Assembly: GCA_025464975.1 (NCBI GenBank)
Contig: JAODMT010000020.1
Coordinates: forward strand, 62,001-126,000
Direction of reading: 5' to 3'
Length of the DNA stretch: 64,000 nucleotides
Origin: Microbacteriaceae bacterium
Lineage (GTDB): Bacteria > Actinomycetota > Actinomycetes > Actinomycetales > Microbacteriaceae
Numbering within the stretch: position 1 is the stretch's first letter; every line of letters starts with the position of its first letter. Below are positions 1-7,207 of the stretch, piece by piece. Under the pieces are notes generated by a model. The model was not told where the DNA came from and ran no database searches. It worked only from the letters and a program-made list of their open reading frames with translations. The position numbers and the translations under genes were made by a program.

Positions 1-1
1 T

Positions 2-1294
2 GCGTTTCAACTCCTAATGGACCATTCCACCGGGCCAGACCTGCTCCTGTTCCTCGGAGACCAGGTCTACGCCGACTCGGCTAGTGAGGCGATGAAGGAG
101 TTCATCGAGTCCAGGCGGGACATCAAGGACCCTCCCGGGGACGAGCTCGCGGACTACGAGGAGTATTCCCACCTCTACAAGCTCGCGTGGTCCGACGAGG
201 CCAACCGGTGGCTGATGTCCACCGTGCCAATCGCGATGATGTTCGACGACCACGACATCCGGGACGACTGGAATTCTTCGGTGAGCTGGAAGCGTGACAT
301 GGAACGCAAGCCGTGGTGGCAGGGACGCATCGTCGCCGGACTCGCCTCGTACTGGGTGTACCAGCACCTCGGCAACCTGTCGCCGGGGGAGCGAAACGAG
401 GATCCGATCTGGCGGCTGATCGCGGCTCACCCGGACGAAGCAGAACTCGACCTGAGCGCCGCCATCGACGCGTTCGCCGACCGCTCCGACAAGGAGCCGA
501 CGAGCTACCGGTGGAGCTACTGCAGGGACTTCGACGACGTGCGGCTGATCGTGCTCGACTCACGCGCCTCGCGCGAGTTGGACCCGGAGCGGCGCGCAAT
601 CATTGACGCCGGTGAGACGGCGTGGCTCGATGGCAAGATGCGGGGTGAATTCCGACACGTCCTGCTCGGGACTTCCCTGCCGTTCCTGCTACCGACCGGC
701 CTGCACCATCTTGAGGCGTGGGACGAGGCCATCTCCCAGGGCGCATGGGGGAGCCCGGCCGCCTGGATCGGTGAACGGCTTCGCCGGGCGCTCGACCTCG
801 AGCACTGGGCGGCATTCCAGAACAGCTTCAGGGATGTGGCGGGGATGCTCACGGAGGTCGCTGACGGCAAGCGCGGCACGCCACCGCAGACCGTCACAAT
901 CCTTTCCGGTGACGTGCACTACTCGTACGTGTCGGAGGTGGATAGGGCGACGGGCAGCAGAATCATTCAGGCGGTGTGTTCGCCCATCCGCAATCCGCTG
1001 CCCAAATGGCTCCGCTACTTTGCCGCTCTTTCGTCCTACGAGATTCCCGCTCGACTGAGCGCCCGTCTGGCGCGAGCCGCGAACGTACCGGCTCCACCGA
1101 TCGCGTGGTCGCGCGTGAAGGGTCCGTGGTTCGACAACTGCCTGGCGACTCTCGCCGACACCCCGGCTGGTCTGCAGCTTCGCTGGGTGTCTGGTATCGA
1201 ATCACCTCACGACCGGCGGCATCCGCGAGTGAAGGAGGTAGTCGACATCATGGTGCGCCCTCGGGCGCCCGCTCGGCGCGACCGGCTCACGTGA
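2..1294 (+). CDS. PhoD-like alkaline phosphatase family protein, 5' truncated by the window edge
   Basis: Metallophosphatase of the PhoD / phosphodiesterase-phosphatase superfamily, expected to hydrolyse phosphoesters with bound metals. The frame is open to base 2 with no stop, so the Met at base 17 is probably internal and the N-terminal domain lies outside the window. Counting from that Met, the metal-binding blocks are GDQVYAD at residues 14-20, FDDHDIRDDW at 76-85 and GDVHYSY near 298, all typical of the family. No signal peptide can be judged because the start is missing. The exact substrate cannot be read from sequence. Confidence 0.85.
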   Translation, partial: AFQLLMDHSTGPDLLLFLGDQVYADSASEAMKEFIESRRDIKDPPGDELADYEEYSHLYKLAWSDEANRWLMSTVPIAMMFDDHDIRDDWNSSVSWKRDMERKPWWQGRIVAGLASYWVYQHLGNLSPGERNEDPIWRLIAAHPDEAELDLSAAIDAFADRSDKEPTSYRWSYCRDFDDVRLIVLDSRASRELDPERRAIIDAGETAWLDGKMRGEFRHVLLGTSLPFLLPTGLHHLEAWDEAISQGAWGSPAAWIGERLRRALDLEHWAAFQNSFRDVAGMLTEVADGKRGTPPQTVTILSGDVHYSYVSEVDRATGSRIIQAVCSPIRNPLPKWLRYFAALSSYEIPARLSARLARAANVPAPPIAWSRVKGPWFDNCLATLADTPAGLQLRWVSGIESPHDRRHPRVKEVVDIMVRPRAPARRDRLT

Positions 1295-1395
1295 GGCCGC
1301 CGGGGCGGCCGGTGGCAGGGAATGTTGCCGCAACTCCCGCCACCAGTGAGACTGAACCCGCGGCATCCGGCCGCCTGACCCTCAAGGAGTTGTGA

Positions 1396-2439
1396 ATGGC
1401 TGACGACGCCGACAACCGTGTGGCCGTGTACGTCGATTTCGACAACATCGTGATCTCGCGGTACAACCAGCTGCACGGGCGCGGAGCTTTCCAGTTTGAC
1501 CGGGTGCGGAATGTCGTGGTCTCCGACCCCTCCGTCGACGCGGACGTGGCGCGTCGGATCCGCGAGGCGACCGTCGACATCGGCGCGATCCTCGACTACG
1601 CCTCGTCGTTCGGACCAATCGTGATCAGTCGCGCCTACGCGGACTGGTCGCAGCCGGTGAACGCGGGCTACCGCAAGCAGCTGGTCGACCGCGCGATCGA
1701 CCTGACTCAGATGTTTCCGCTGTCGGCGACCAAGAACGGCGCCGACATCCGCCTGGCGATCGATGTCGTGGAGGATATGTTCCGCCTGGGCGACGTCACC
1801 CACGTGGTTCTCGTCGCGGGAGACTCCGACTATGTCGCGCTCGCGCAGCGAGTCAAGCGGCTGGGACGCTACATCGTGGCGGTTGGCGTGGCCGGCGCGA
1901 CGAGTAGGTCGCTGCCCGCTGCCTGCAACGACTTCAGCCTGTACGACGATCTGCCGGGTACCGGCGCGGAAGACGCCGAAACGGATGCCGCTGCCGCGGA
2001 TCTCCCTGAGGTGGCGGCCGCTCCGCATAAGCCGGCCACCACCAATTCGTCGCCTGGGAAGGAGGCGGCAGCGAAGAAGACAACGGCGAAGAAGTCGACC
2101 GACGTCACGCCCCAGCAACCGGTCAGGGCAACCGAGGCGGACATCGACGAGCCGGGCGCCGTCGGCGGAGATCAGGCGGCAAAGATGTCGCCGCGTGCTG
2201 CCACTAAGCTGCTCCGGCGGGCGCTCGAATTGGGTCACGACAAGAACGACGAGGAATGGCTGCACACCTCCACGGTGAAGCAGCAGATCAAGCGAATGGA
2301 CCCATCGTTCCACGAGAAGTCACTGGGCTACGACTCGTTCAGCGACTTTGTGAAGTCCCGGTCGAACTTCGCCGAATTCGACAGGGCCTCCAACGGGCAG
2401 AAAGTGAGGCTACGGCCTCCGGCCGCCGCCGCGTCCTGA
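1396..2439 (+). CDS. NYN (LabA/DUF88) domain protein with C-terminal OST-HTH/LOTUS domain
   Basis: Predicted RNA-acting protein of 347 residues. The N-terminal NYN domain (about residues 8-185) carries the PIN-like acidic sites DFDN at 14-17 and AGDSDY near 140, which in the family form a metal-dependent RNase centre. A low-complexity Ala/Lys linker (about 190-260) leads to an OST-HTH/LOTUS domain (about 270-340), a fold known to bind RNA. AAGGAG lies 7 bases before the ATG, supporting this start. It converges on the SDR gene, leaving only 18 bases between stops. The RNA target is unknown. Confidence 0.85.
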   Translation: MADDADNRVAVYVDFDNIVISRYNQLHGRGAFQFDRVRNVVVSDPSVDADVARRIREATVDIGAILDYASSFGPIVISRAYADWSQPVNAGYRKQLVDRAIDLTQMFPLSATKNGADIRLAIDVVEDMFRLGDVTHVVLVAGDSDYVALAQRVKRLGRYIVAVGVAGATSRSLPAACNDFSLYDDLPGTGAEDAETDAAAADLPEVAAAPHKPATTNSSPGKEAAAKKTTAKKSTDVTPQQPVRATEADIDEPGAVGGDQAAKMSPRAATKLLRRALELGHDKNDEEWLHTSTVKQQIKRMDPSFHEKSLGYDSFSDFVKSRSNFAEFDRASNGQKVRLRPPAAAAS

Positions 2440-2457
2440 CCCGCACGCGTCGGGTCG

Positions 2458-3342
2458 TTACCCGGCCGACGGCTGTCGCTCGCCGCGGGCACCGACGACG
2501 AAGGTGTGCACGAAATCGCCGAGTGTCGTGGGTTTAACGCCGAACCGGGCACTCGGACCGCTCATGTCCAGCGGCGAATCGTAGGTTTCGAGCACCGAAA
2601 GGAGATCGACCAGGAGGGGCGCCATGCCCGGAACCTCGGCGCCGATGGGAACGTAGCTCACGGCGATCTCCCGACCCAGTTCGCGTTCGAACGCCGCGAC
2701 GACGTCACGCCACGACAACGGCTCTGGACCCCCGACAGGCAGCGTCAGTCCCACGGCGTCGTCGCGATCGAGCGCGGCAACCGCGTACTCCGCCACGTCT
2801 GTCATCGAAACGAGAGAATGCATGCGTCGGCCTTCGCCCACCAGGGTGACGGGCTCTCCGGCCAGCGCGGGAGCGCCGATTACAAACACGGGAAGCATTT
2901 CCATGAAGAAGTCCGGCTGCAGGATGACGGCCGGTATTCCGCTCTCGCGGAGGTGCGTCTCGGCTTCACCCTTAGCGCTCAGGAGCGCCATGGGGCTTTC
3001 GGCAGCGGCGCCAAGCAGCGACACGAAAACGAAGCGTTCGACGCCGCGTTCGGCCGCCGCATCGATAAGGTTCCGGTTGCCGGCCCGGTCCACCGACTCG
3101 ATATCCGCGCCACCGCTGGAAAGGGAGTTTGCCGTCGTGATGACCGCGCTCACTCCCGAACAGGCGGCGGCGAGCGAGTCTGGATCCCGCAGGTCGCCGA
3201 CCGCGAGGGTTGCTCCGGCGGCCGTAAGCCAGCCGCACTCGGACGGGTTGCGCACCAGCGCGCGCACGCTCTCTCCGCGCGCCAGCAACAACCGGGTGAT
3301 CAGTCCGCCGAGCCGGCCTGTGGCTCCAACGACGAGAATCAT
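2458..3342 (-). CDS. NmrA/SDR-type NAD(P)-binding oxidoreductase
   Basis: Atypical short-chain dehydrogenase of 294 residues, NmrA-like, with the dinucleotide motif GATGRLGG at residues 6-13 and a Rossmann fold through the first half. A longer open frame exists upstream but it overlaps the SnoaL gene; the chosen ATG overlaps that gene's stop as ATGA, with GGAGGG 5-10 bases before it, so translation is probably coupled. No clear Tyr-x-x-x-Lys catalytic pair is seen, which fits NmrA-type redox sensors or quinone/flavin reductase-like proteins rather than classical SDRs. Substrate unknown. Confidence 0.8.
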   Translation of the reverse strand: MILVVGATGRLGGLITRLLLARGESVRALVRNPSECGWLTAAGATLAVGDLRDPDSLAAACSGVSAVITTANSLSSGGADIESVDRAGNRNLIDAAAERGVERFVFVSLLGAAAESPMALLSAKGEAETHLRESGIPAVILQPDFFMEMLPVFVIGAPALAGEPVTLVGEGRRMHSLVSMTDVAEYAVAALDRDDAVGLTLPVGGPEPLSWRDVVAAFERELGREIAVSYVPIGAEVPGMAPLLVDLLSVLETYDSPLDMSGPSARFGVKPTTLGDFVHTFVVGARGERQPSAG

Positions 3343-3794
3343 GATTGTCCCTCCGAGTGAGCGACGGACCCGGCGCCCACCGTTCGTTCGACGGCGGCGT
3401 CGATGTCGCCCGTCGTCTGCTCCACTTCTTCCAGGTAGAACCGCACCCGGGTCAACAGCCCCTCCGAGGCGGTGAAGATCATCACTCCGCGCATCAGGTG
3501 CGCAGTGCCGTCCTGCCGTGTGCCACGGTGTTCCCATTCGGTCCACGCGGTGTCCTGGTCGACGACGGATGCGATGATCTCAGCCTGTACGTCCGGAACG
3601 GCCGCGAAGATGCGCTCCCAGTTGCGGCGCACCTGCTCCCTGCCGCGGAAGCTCCGCAGAGGATGAGCCGGTGTCTCGTTCACATAGTCGTCGGCGAAGC
3701 AGTTGACGACAGCGTCCAAATCATGGGCGTTGGTGGCTTGCACGAGGCGGTCGATCACGTCGGCGACGGATTCGGTACCGGGTGTTGGGTGCAT
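3339..3794 (-). CDS. SnoaL-like / NTF2-fold protein
   Basis: A 151-residue protein with the NTF2-like cone fold signature: an N-terminal helix with the pattern HDLDAVVNCFADDY, a RGREQVRRNW block and a sheet-rich C-terminal half. Proteins of this fold act as small isomerases, cyclases or dehydratases, or have no known activity; no catalytic role can be assigned here. It is the first gene of a two-gene operon with the SDR protein (ATGA overlap) and is divergent from a TetR regulator, which is the likely controller of both. Confidence 0.75.
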   Translation of the reverse strand: MHPTPGTESVADVIDRLVQATNAHDLDAVVNCFADDYVNETPAHPLRSFRGREQVRRNWERIFAAVPDVQAEIIASVVDQDTAWTEWEHRGTRQDGTAHLMRGVMIFTASEGLLTRVRFYLEEVEQTTGDIDAAVERTVGAGSVAHSEGQS

Positions 3795-3839
3795 GATGCA
3801 CTACCTTTGATTACAGTTAACCTTACTCATTACAGAAGT
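3795..3839. promoter_or_regulatory. Divergent control region between SnoaL/SDR operon and tetR, with a direct repeat
   Basis: This 45-base gap holds the sequence ATTACAG twice (3810-3816 and 3829-3835), 19 bases apart, flanking GTTAAC. It is AT-rich relative to its surroundings and is the only room for both promoters and a TetR operator. That the repeat is the operator is inference. Confidence 0.4.
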
Positions 3840-4499
3840 ATGGAATCGTTTATGGACACAGTCAAGGGCCGTCGCCCATATAACTCCGGCAGTCGGCAAG
3901 CATCCGCGCTGCGGAATCGTGATGCGATCCTCGACGCCGCGGAGCGCCGATTCCTCGAGTGGGGATTTGCAGGAGCGACGGTCGCCGCGATCGCGACAGA
4001 GGCCGGCGTTTCGGTCGAAACGATATACAAGGCCTTCGGCGGCAAGCCGGGGATCGTGCGGGCGATCTACGAGCGCGGGCTGGGCGGGAGTGGCACGACC
4101 GCGGCGTACGCCCGCTCCGACGCGATGCGCCTGCACGAGACCGACCCAATCTCATTGATGAGCAAGTGGGGGGAGCTGACCGCGGAGGTGGCTGCGCGGG
4201 TCAACCCCATCCTGTTGCTCGTTCGATCCGGCGCATCCACTGACGCGAACATGGCGGCGTTGCTCGAGCAGAGCAACGCCGACCGATTGGAGCGGATGCG
4301 ACACAACGCGCGTTTCCTGGACGCTCGGGGGTTCCTGCGGGCGGAGGTCAGCTTCGAGGAAGCGGTGGACGTGATGTGGCTGCACAGCTCGCCCGACCTC
4401 TATGACCTGCTTGTGCTCCAGCGCGGGTGGAGTTCCGAACGCTTCGGTCGGTATGTCGGGGACTCCATGGCCGCCGCCCTTGTGCGTCGACCGAGCTGA
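3840..4499 (+). CDS. TetR/AcrR-family transcriptional regulator
   Basis: A 219-residue one-component repressor. The N-terminal DNA-binding domain contains the helix-turn-helix at about residues 45-68 (pattern TVAAIATEAGVSVETIYKAF), followed by a helical ligand-binding domain without close family marks. The ATG at 3840 is chosen because the frame upstream runs through the divergent gene; a second Met five codons later (residue 5) is possible. It faces away from the SnoaL-SDR operon and likely represses it and itself. The ligand is unknown. Confidence 0.85.
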   Translation: MESFMDTVKGRRPYNSGSRQASALRNRDAILDAAERRFLEWGFAGATVAAIATEAGVSVETIYKAFGGKPGIVRAIYERGLGGSGTTAAYARSDAMRLHETDPISLMSKWGELTAEVAARVNPILLLVRSGASTDANMAALLEQSNADRLERMRHNARFLDARGFLRAEVSFEEAVDVMWLHSSPDLYDLLVLQRGWSSERFGRYVGDSMAAALVRRPS

Positions 4500-4611
4500 G
4501 CCAATTTTCACTGTTCAGCGACGGTTTCAGGCAATGCCGATCACAGCAATCAGGGATTCGGTAACGGGCGTACGGTGTCGGTATCCGAGCAACGGCGCAA
4601 AGGAGCCCGTC

Positions 4612-4980
4612 ATGACCGCCATGATCCGCAAGAGCCTGAACGAACCCGAAGAAACGCGTCCATTTGACGAAGGGAAGGGAAAGGTCGACCTCGTCAACGT
4701 TGAGGCAGGAGCCCTCGGCAGGGCGACTTTTCAACCCGGCTGGCAGTGGTCCAAACACGTTAAACCGATCGCCAATACGGACAGTTGCCAGGTCGCCCAC
4801 ACGGGCTACGTCATATCCGGACGAATGAAGGTCGTCATGAATGACGGAGAAGAAAATGAGTTTGGCGCCGGCGACTACATGGGTATCCCGCCGGGTCACG
4901 ACGCGTGGACGCTCGGGGACGAGGCATGTGTCGTCATCGACTGGCAGGGGATGAACGACTACGCCAAGCGCCAGGTGTAG
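4612..4980 (+). CDS. Cupin-domain protein
   Basis: A single-domain cupin of 122 residues. The conserved core runs from about residue 50 to 115, with the turn HTGYVISGRM and the second motif GAGDYMGIPPGHDAW giving two histidines that could sit near a metal. AAAGGAG lies five bases before the ATG, which decides this start over an upstream Met in the same open frame. Small cupins of this kind act as dioxygenases, isomerases or ligand-binding proteins; nothing in the context fixes the role. Confidence 0.75.
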   Translation: MTAMIRKSLNEPEETRPFDEGKGKVDLVNVEAGALGRATFQPGWQWSKHVKPIANTDSCQVAHTGYVISGRMKVVMNDGEENEFGAGDYMGIPPGHDAWTLGDEACVVIDWQGMNDYAKRQV

Positions 4981-5069
4981 TGATATTGCGTTTCGCGGAA
5001 CCTTTCTCGCGCGCCATCCAGCGATCACGCGTCCGATAGCCCGGGACGGTAACCGTTAGACAAGGAAGC

Positions 5070-5105
5070 TTGACAGACGGGGTTCGACCGAGCATGATCG
5101 AGCCA
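5070..5105 (+). promoter_or_regulatory. Sigma70-type promoter giving a leaderless transcript
   Basis: TTGACA at 5070-5075 is followed after exactly 17 bases by CATGAT at 5093-5098. The ATG of the next gene starts seven bases after the -10 box, so transcription would begin at or next to the start codon and the mRNA would have no leader. No Shine-Dalgarno sequence precedes that ATG, which agrees with this reading. Confidence 0.55.
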
Positions 5106-5521
5106 TGACAAGCAACCTTGACAGTGCCGGCGTCAGTGCCGGCGATCGCGCTATTTCGCGGGCCTACCGGCGTGAGTTCGGGCTCGGAATGATCGCCTAC
5201 TTCGTAACGCTGGCCGCGATGTTGCTGTGGGGTCAGTTGGATGGCGAAAGTCCGTGGCGATTCGTGTGGGCCCTGCTGCCGGTGATTCCCGCACTCTGGA
5301 TAGTCGTTGCCATCCTTCGCCATGTTCGCCGGATTGACGACTATCAGCGCCAGCTTCTTCTCCAGGGGCTCGGCGTAGGGTTTGCTCTCGCGATGGTGGC
5401 GTCGGTGACGCTGGGCTTCCTTGCGATCGCCGGGCTCACGGTGCCCGGCGTGGCCTGGATCATTTACAGCGTGGGGATGCTGGGCTGGTTGATAACGACC
5501 CAGGTCGTCAAGAATCGATGA
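5105..5521 (+). CDS. Four-helix membrane protein paired with an XRE regulator
   Basis: A 138-residue integral membrane protein with four predicted hydrophobic segments (about residues 28-46, 57-76, 87-112, 114-134) and a polar N-terminus. It has no recognised catalytic motif. The stop overlaps the next gene's start as ATGA, so it is cotranslated with a small XRE-type regulator. This gene pair layout is common in Gram-positive bacteria, where the role is largely unknown. Its promoter appears to be leaderless. Confidence 0.7.
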   Translation: MTSNLDSAGVSAGDRAISRAYRREFGLGMIAYFVTLAAMLLWGQLDGESPWRFVWALLPVIPALWIVVAILRHVRRIDDYQRQLLLQGLGVGFALAMVASVTLGFLAIAGLTVPGVAWIIYSVGMLGWLITTQVVKNR

Positions 5522-5742
5522 AGAACCATCTCAAGGCACTTCGCCAAGACCGCGGTTGGACGCAAGCTGCTCTGGCTGACCACCTTGGCGTTTCAAGGCA
5601 GACGGTCAACGCACTTGAAACGGGCCGTTACGACCCTGCCCTTCCCTTGGCGTTCCGCATTGCCCACCTATTTGACCAACCACTCGAGTCGATATTCACC
5701 CCCTCACTCGACGCGGCGTCGCCTTCTCAAGAGTCGGGATGA
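5518..5742 (+). CDS. Small XRE-family helix-turn-helix regulator
   Basis: A 74-residue DNA-binding protein that is little more than a Cro/C1-type helix-turn-helix (about residues 5-60, core TQAALADHLGVSRQTVNALE) with the LFDQPLESIF tail seen in the YozG-like group. It overlaps the upstream membrane protein gene by four bases. It likely regulates this pair or a linked stress response; no operator was identified. Confidence 0.85.
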   Translation: MKNHLKALRQDRGWTQAALADHLGVSRQTVNALETGRYDPALPLAFRIAHLFDQPLESIFTPSLDAASPSQESG

Positions 5743-5864
5743 GCCGGAGTTTCGACTGCGCCAAGCGGCGCTTCAGCGCGACTAACTGGAGTCCCGGGCA
5801 GAGCTGATTGCGAACATCGATGAGATAGCCGAGGGCGCTGAGCGTGTCCAAGCGGTGCTCTGCG
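5743..5864. other. Short gap with a possible decayed coding tail
   Basis: After the XRE stop one frame reads a short stretch, a TAA at about 5782-5784, then a helix-like run ending near 5880 (includes ELIANIDEIAEGAERVQ). This could be remains of a longer regulator tail, but it is too short to claim. Nothing else is visible here. Confidence 0.2.
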
Positions 5865-6395
5865 CTAGATCGGGTGCGGTCCCATGCGCGTAGGTGATGG
5901 CGGATTGTCGTTGTGCGAGAAGGTAACAGCCGTATTCGCGCTCAGCGCTTCGTTCAGAGCTTCCAGATGCAGCTGCAACGTTGCGGCGTCGGCGCCTTGC
6001 GCGCTCGAGTCCACGATGACTTGCTGAATGGCGAAATCGAATTCAGCATAGATCCAGGCAACGGCCTGCTCGCCGGCGGGAGTTGCGCGGATCACGAGGC
6101 TGCGACGATCGTCGGGATTGGTGTTGCGGCTCAGGAAACCGGATTTCTCAACGCGATCGAGCAGCGCCGTCATGGTTCCGGACGTCATGTCCATCCGCGC
6201 ACCCAATTCCCTGGGGGTTAGGGGGCCCAGCTCGCACAAAAATGCCAGCACGGTCAGATCGCTTTTCCCCAAATGCAGTTGTTGGGCGCGTTGCTGCCGG
6301 AATCGCTCCCCGCTGAGGATGAGGCGGCGCAGGGCAACGGTGACTGCGCGAATGTCGTCGCCGTGTGGCGACTCCGTGTTGTTCATAAGGGTCAC
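5865..6395 (-). CDS. MarR-family transcriptional regulator
   Basis: A 176-residue winged-helix regulator. The MarR core is about residues 25-140, with recognition region LTPRELGARMDMTSGTMTALLDR and wing NPDDRRSLVIRAT. The GTG at 6395 is used; an ATG three codons later is the alternative, and an AAGAGA lies before the GTG. No partner gene is coupled to it; the neighbouring divergent gene is the small secreted protein 350 bases away. Ligand and targets are unknown. Confidence 0.85.
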   Translation of the reverse strand: MTLMNNTESPHGDDIRAVTVALRRLILSGERFRQQRAQQLHLGKSDLTVLAFLCELGPLTPRELGARMDMTSGTMTALLDRVEKSGFLSRNTNPDDRRSLVIRATPAGEQAVAWIYAEFDFAIQQVIVDSSAQGADAATLQLHLEALNEALSANTAVTFSHNDNPPSPTRMGPHPI

Positions 6396-6748
6396 GGGTC
6401 TCTTGATCCTCGGAGTAGGGCTTGTCGGGTTAGTGAGGCAATCTCGTAAACTGTAGCGGGCTACGTTGCCTTGCGGATCATTGAATCACCGATTACTTGG
6501 AAATCCTCCCCACAACTGGGGTCACTCGTCTAGATACTCGATCGTCGATCTAGTTGATCGCCGGTAGTTCTTCGGTTAGTTTGGCAATAGCCACTTGCAA
6601 GTGGTGGTGGGGCGGACTCGAACCTGACCACGCCCGGCACGAGCGTGTCCCGAGACAATCGTCGAGAAATCGCCTTTTAGCGCGATGAGGGCAACCACTC
6701 TGCGGCCTCCCGCGTCGGAGGTCGACCATCGAAAAGAAGGAAATCACT
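6396..6748. other. Intergenic region with operator-like palindromes and a tRNA-like fragment
   Basis: No gene is supported here. It holds GTAGC-GG-GCTAC at 6454-6465, about 60 bases upstream of the MarR start; a 24-base imperfect palindrome at 6530-6553 (CTAGAT-N3-CGATCG-N3-ATCTAG); and, on the minus strand around 6602-6690, a tRNA-like T-loop (GGTTCGAGTCC) followed by CCACCACCA that does not fold into a full cloverleaf. AAGAAGGAAAT just before 6749 is the ribosome site of the next gene. Confidence 0.4.
6530..6553. promoter_or_regulatory. Operator-like 24-bp imperfect palindrome
   Basis: CTAGAT and ATCTAG form 6-bp arms around a perfect CGATCG centre, 18 of 24 bases symmetric. It sits in the divergent gap between the MarR gene and the secreted-protein gene, so it is a candidate site for a dimeric regulator; assignment to the MarR protein is inference. 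Confidence 0.35.
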
Positions 6749-7132
6749 ATGCGTAAATCACTCAAGATCGCCGGCGCCTTCGGCATCGCAGCCCTCGCCT
6801 TTGCTGGAAGCGCCGCGTTCACTGGCACCGGTGTCGCCAACACCGCCGGGTCCAGTCAGTTCATCGGCGGTACGGTCAGCCAGACCGTGACGGGCGCAAC
6901 CCTGACCAACATCCTCTATGGGTTCACGGACACCACGAACACCGCGGTAAACCAAGTGACCTTGACGTTCGCAGACGCCACCGGCGGAAAGACGCCCACC
7001 CTTTCCCTTACGGGCGGTACCGCGGCGACCTTCACGTGCACCCCGATCGATCTCAGCAGCTTCATCTCCACGTGCGACGCAACCACTGGTAGCCAGACCG
7101 GTGTCACGAGCGTATCCGTAACCGTCTCCTAA
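6749..7132 (+). CDS. Small secreted protein linked to a SipW-type signal peptidase
   Basis: A 127-residue protein with a typical export signal: positively charged start (MRKSLK), a hydrophobic stretch to about residue 26 and small residues before GVANTAG. The mature part is rich in Thr, Ser and Gly, with two cysteines (CTP and STCDA), and looks beta-rich. In Gram-positive bacteria such proteins next to SipW-type peptidases are often fibre or surface proteins of the TasA/camelysin sort; sequence similarity to TasA itself is not obvious. RBS AAGAAGGAAAT precedes the ATG. The downstream hairpin may set its level above the peptidase. Confidence 0.65.
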   Translation: MRKSLKIAGAFGIAALAFAGSAAFTGTGVANTAGSSQFIGGTVSQTVTGATLTNILYGFTDTTNTAVNQVTLTFADATGGKTPTLSLTGGTAATFTCTPIDLSSFISTCDATTGSQTGVTSVSVTVS

Positions 7133-7150
7133 GACTGCGCCAGCGACCAG

Positions 7151-7180
7151 CGACCCGTCCCCTATGGCAGGGGCGGGTCG
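7151..7180 (+). terminator. GC-rich hairpin between secreted protein and signal peptidase genes
   Basis: CGACCCG and CGGGTCG pair with an inner TCCCC/GGGG stem around a short loop. There is no T-run after it, so it may be a partial terminator or an RNA stabiliser that uncouples expression of the two genes rather than a full stop. Confidence 0.5.
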
Positions 7181-7207
7181 TTGCCGCACTGACCTACGAC
7201 GAGAACC

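Noticed and set aside
1207-2313. Long minus-strand open frame of 368 codons
   Set aside because: It is antisense to the NYN gene, lacks a sensible ribosome site and reads as low-complexity Arg/Val-rich protein typical of a shadow frame in high-GC DNA.
6602-6690. Functional tRNA gene on the minus strand
   Set aside because: The T-stem and acceptor stem do not pair and the anticodon loop is eight bases; at best it is a remnant.
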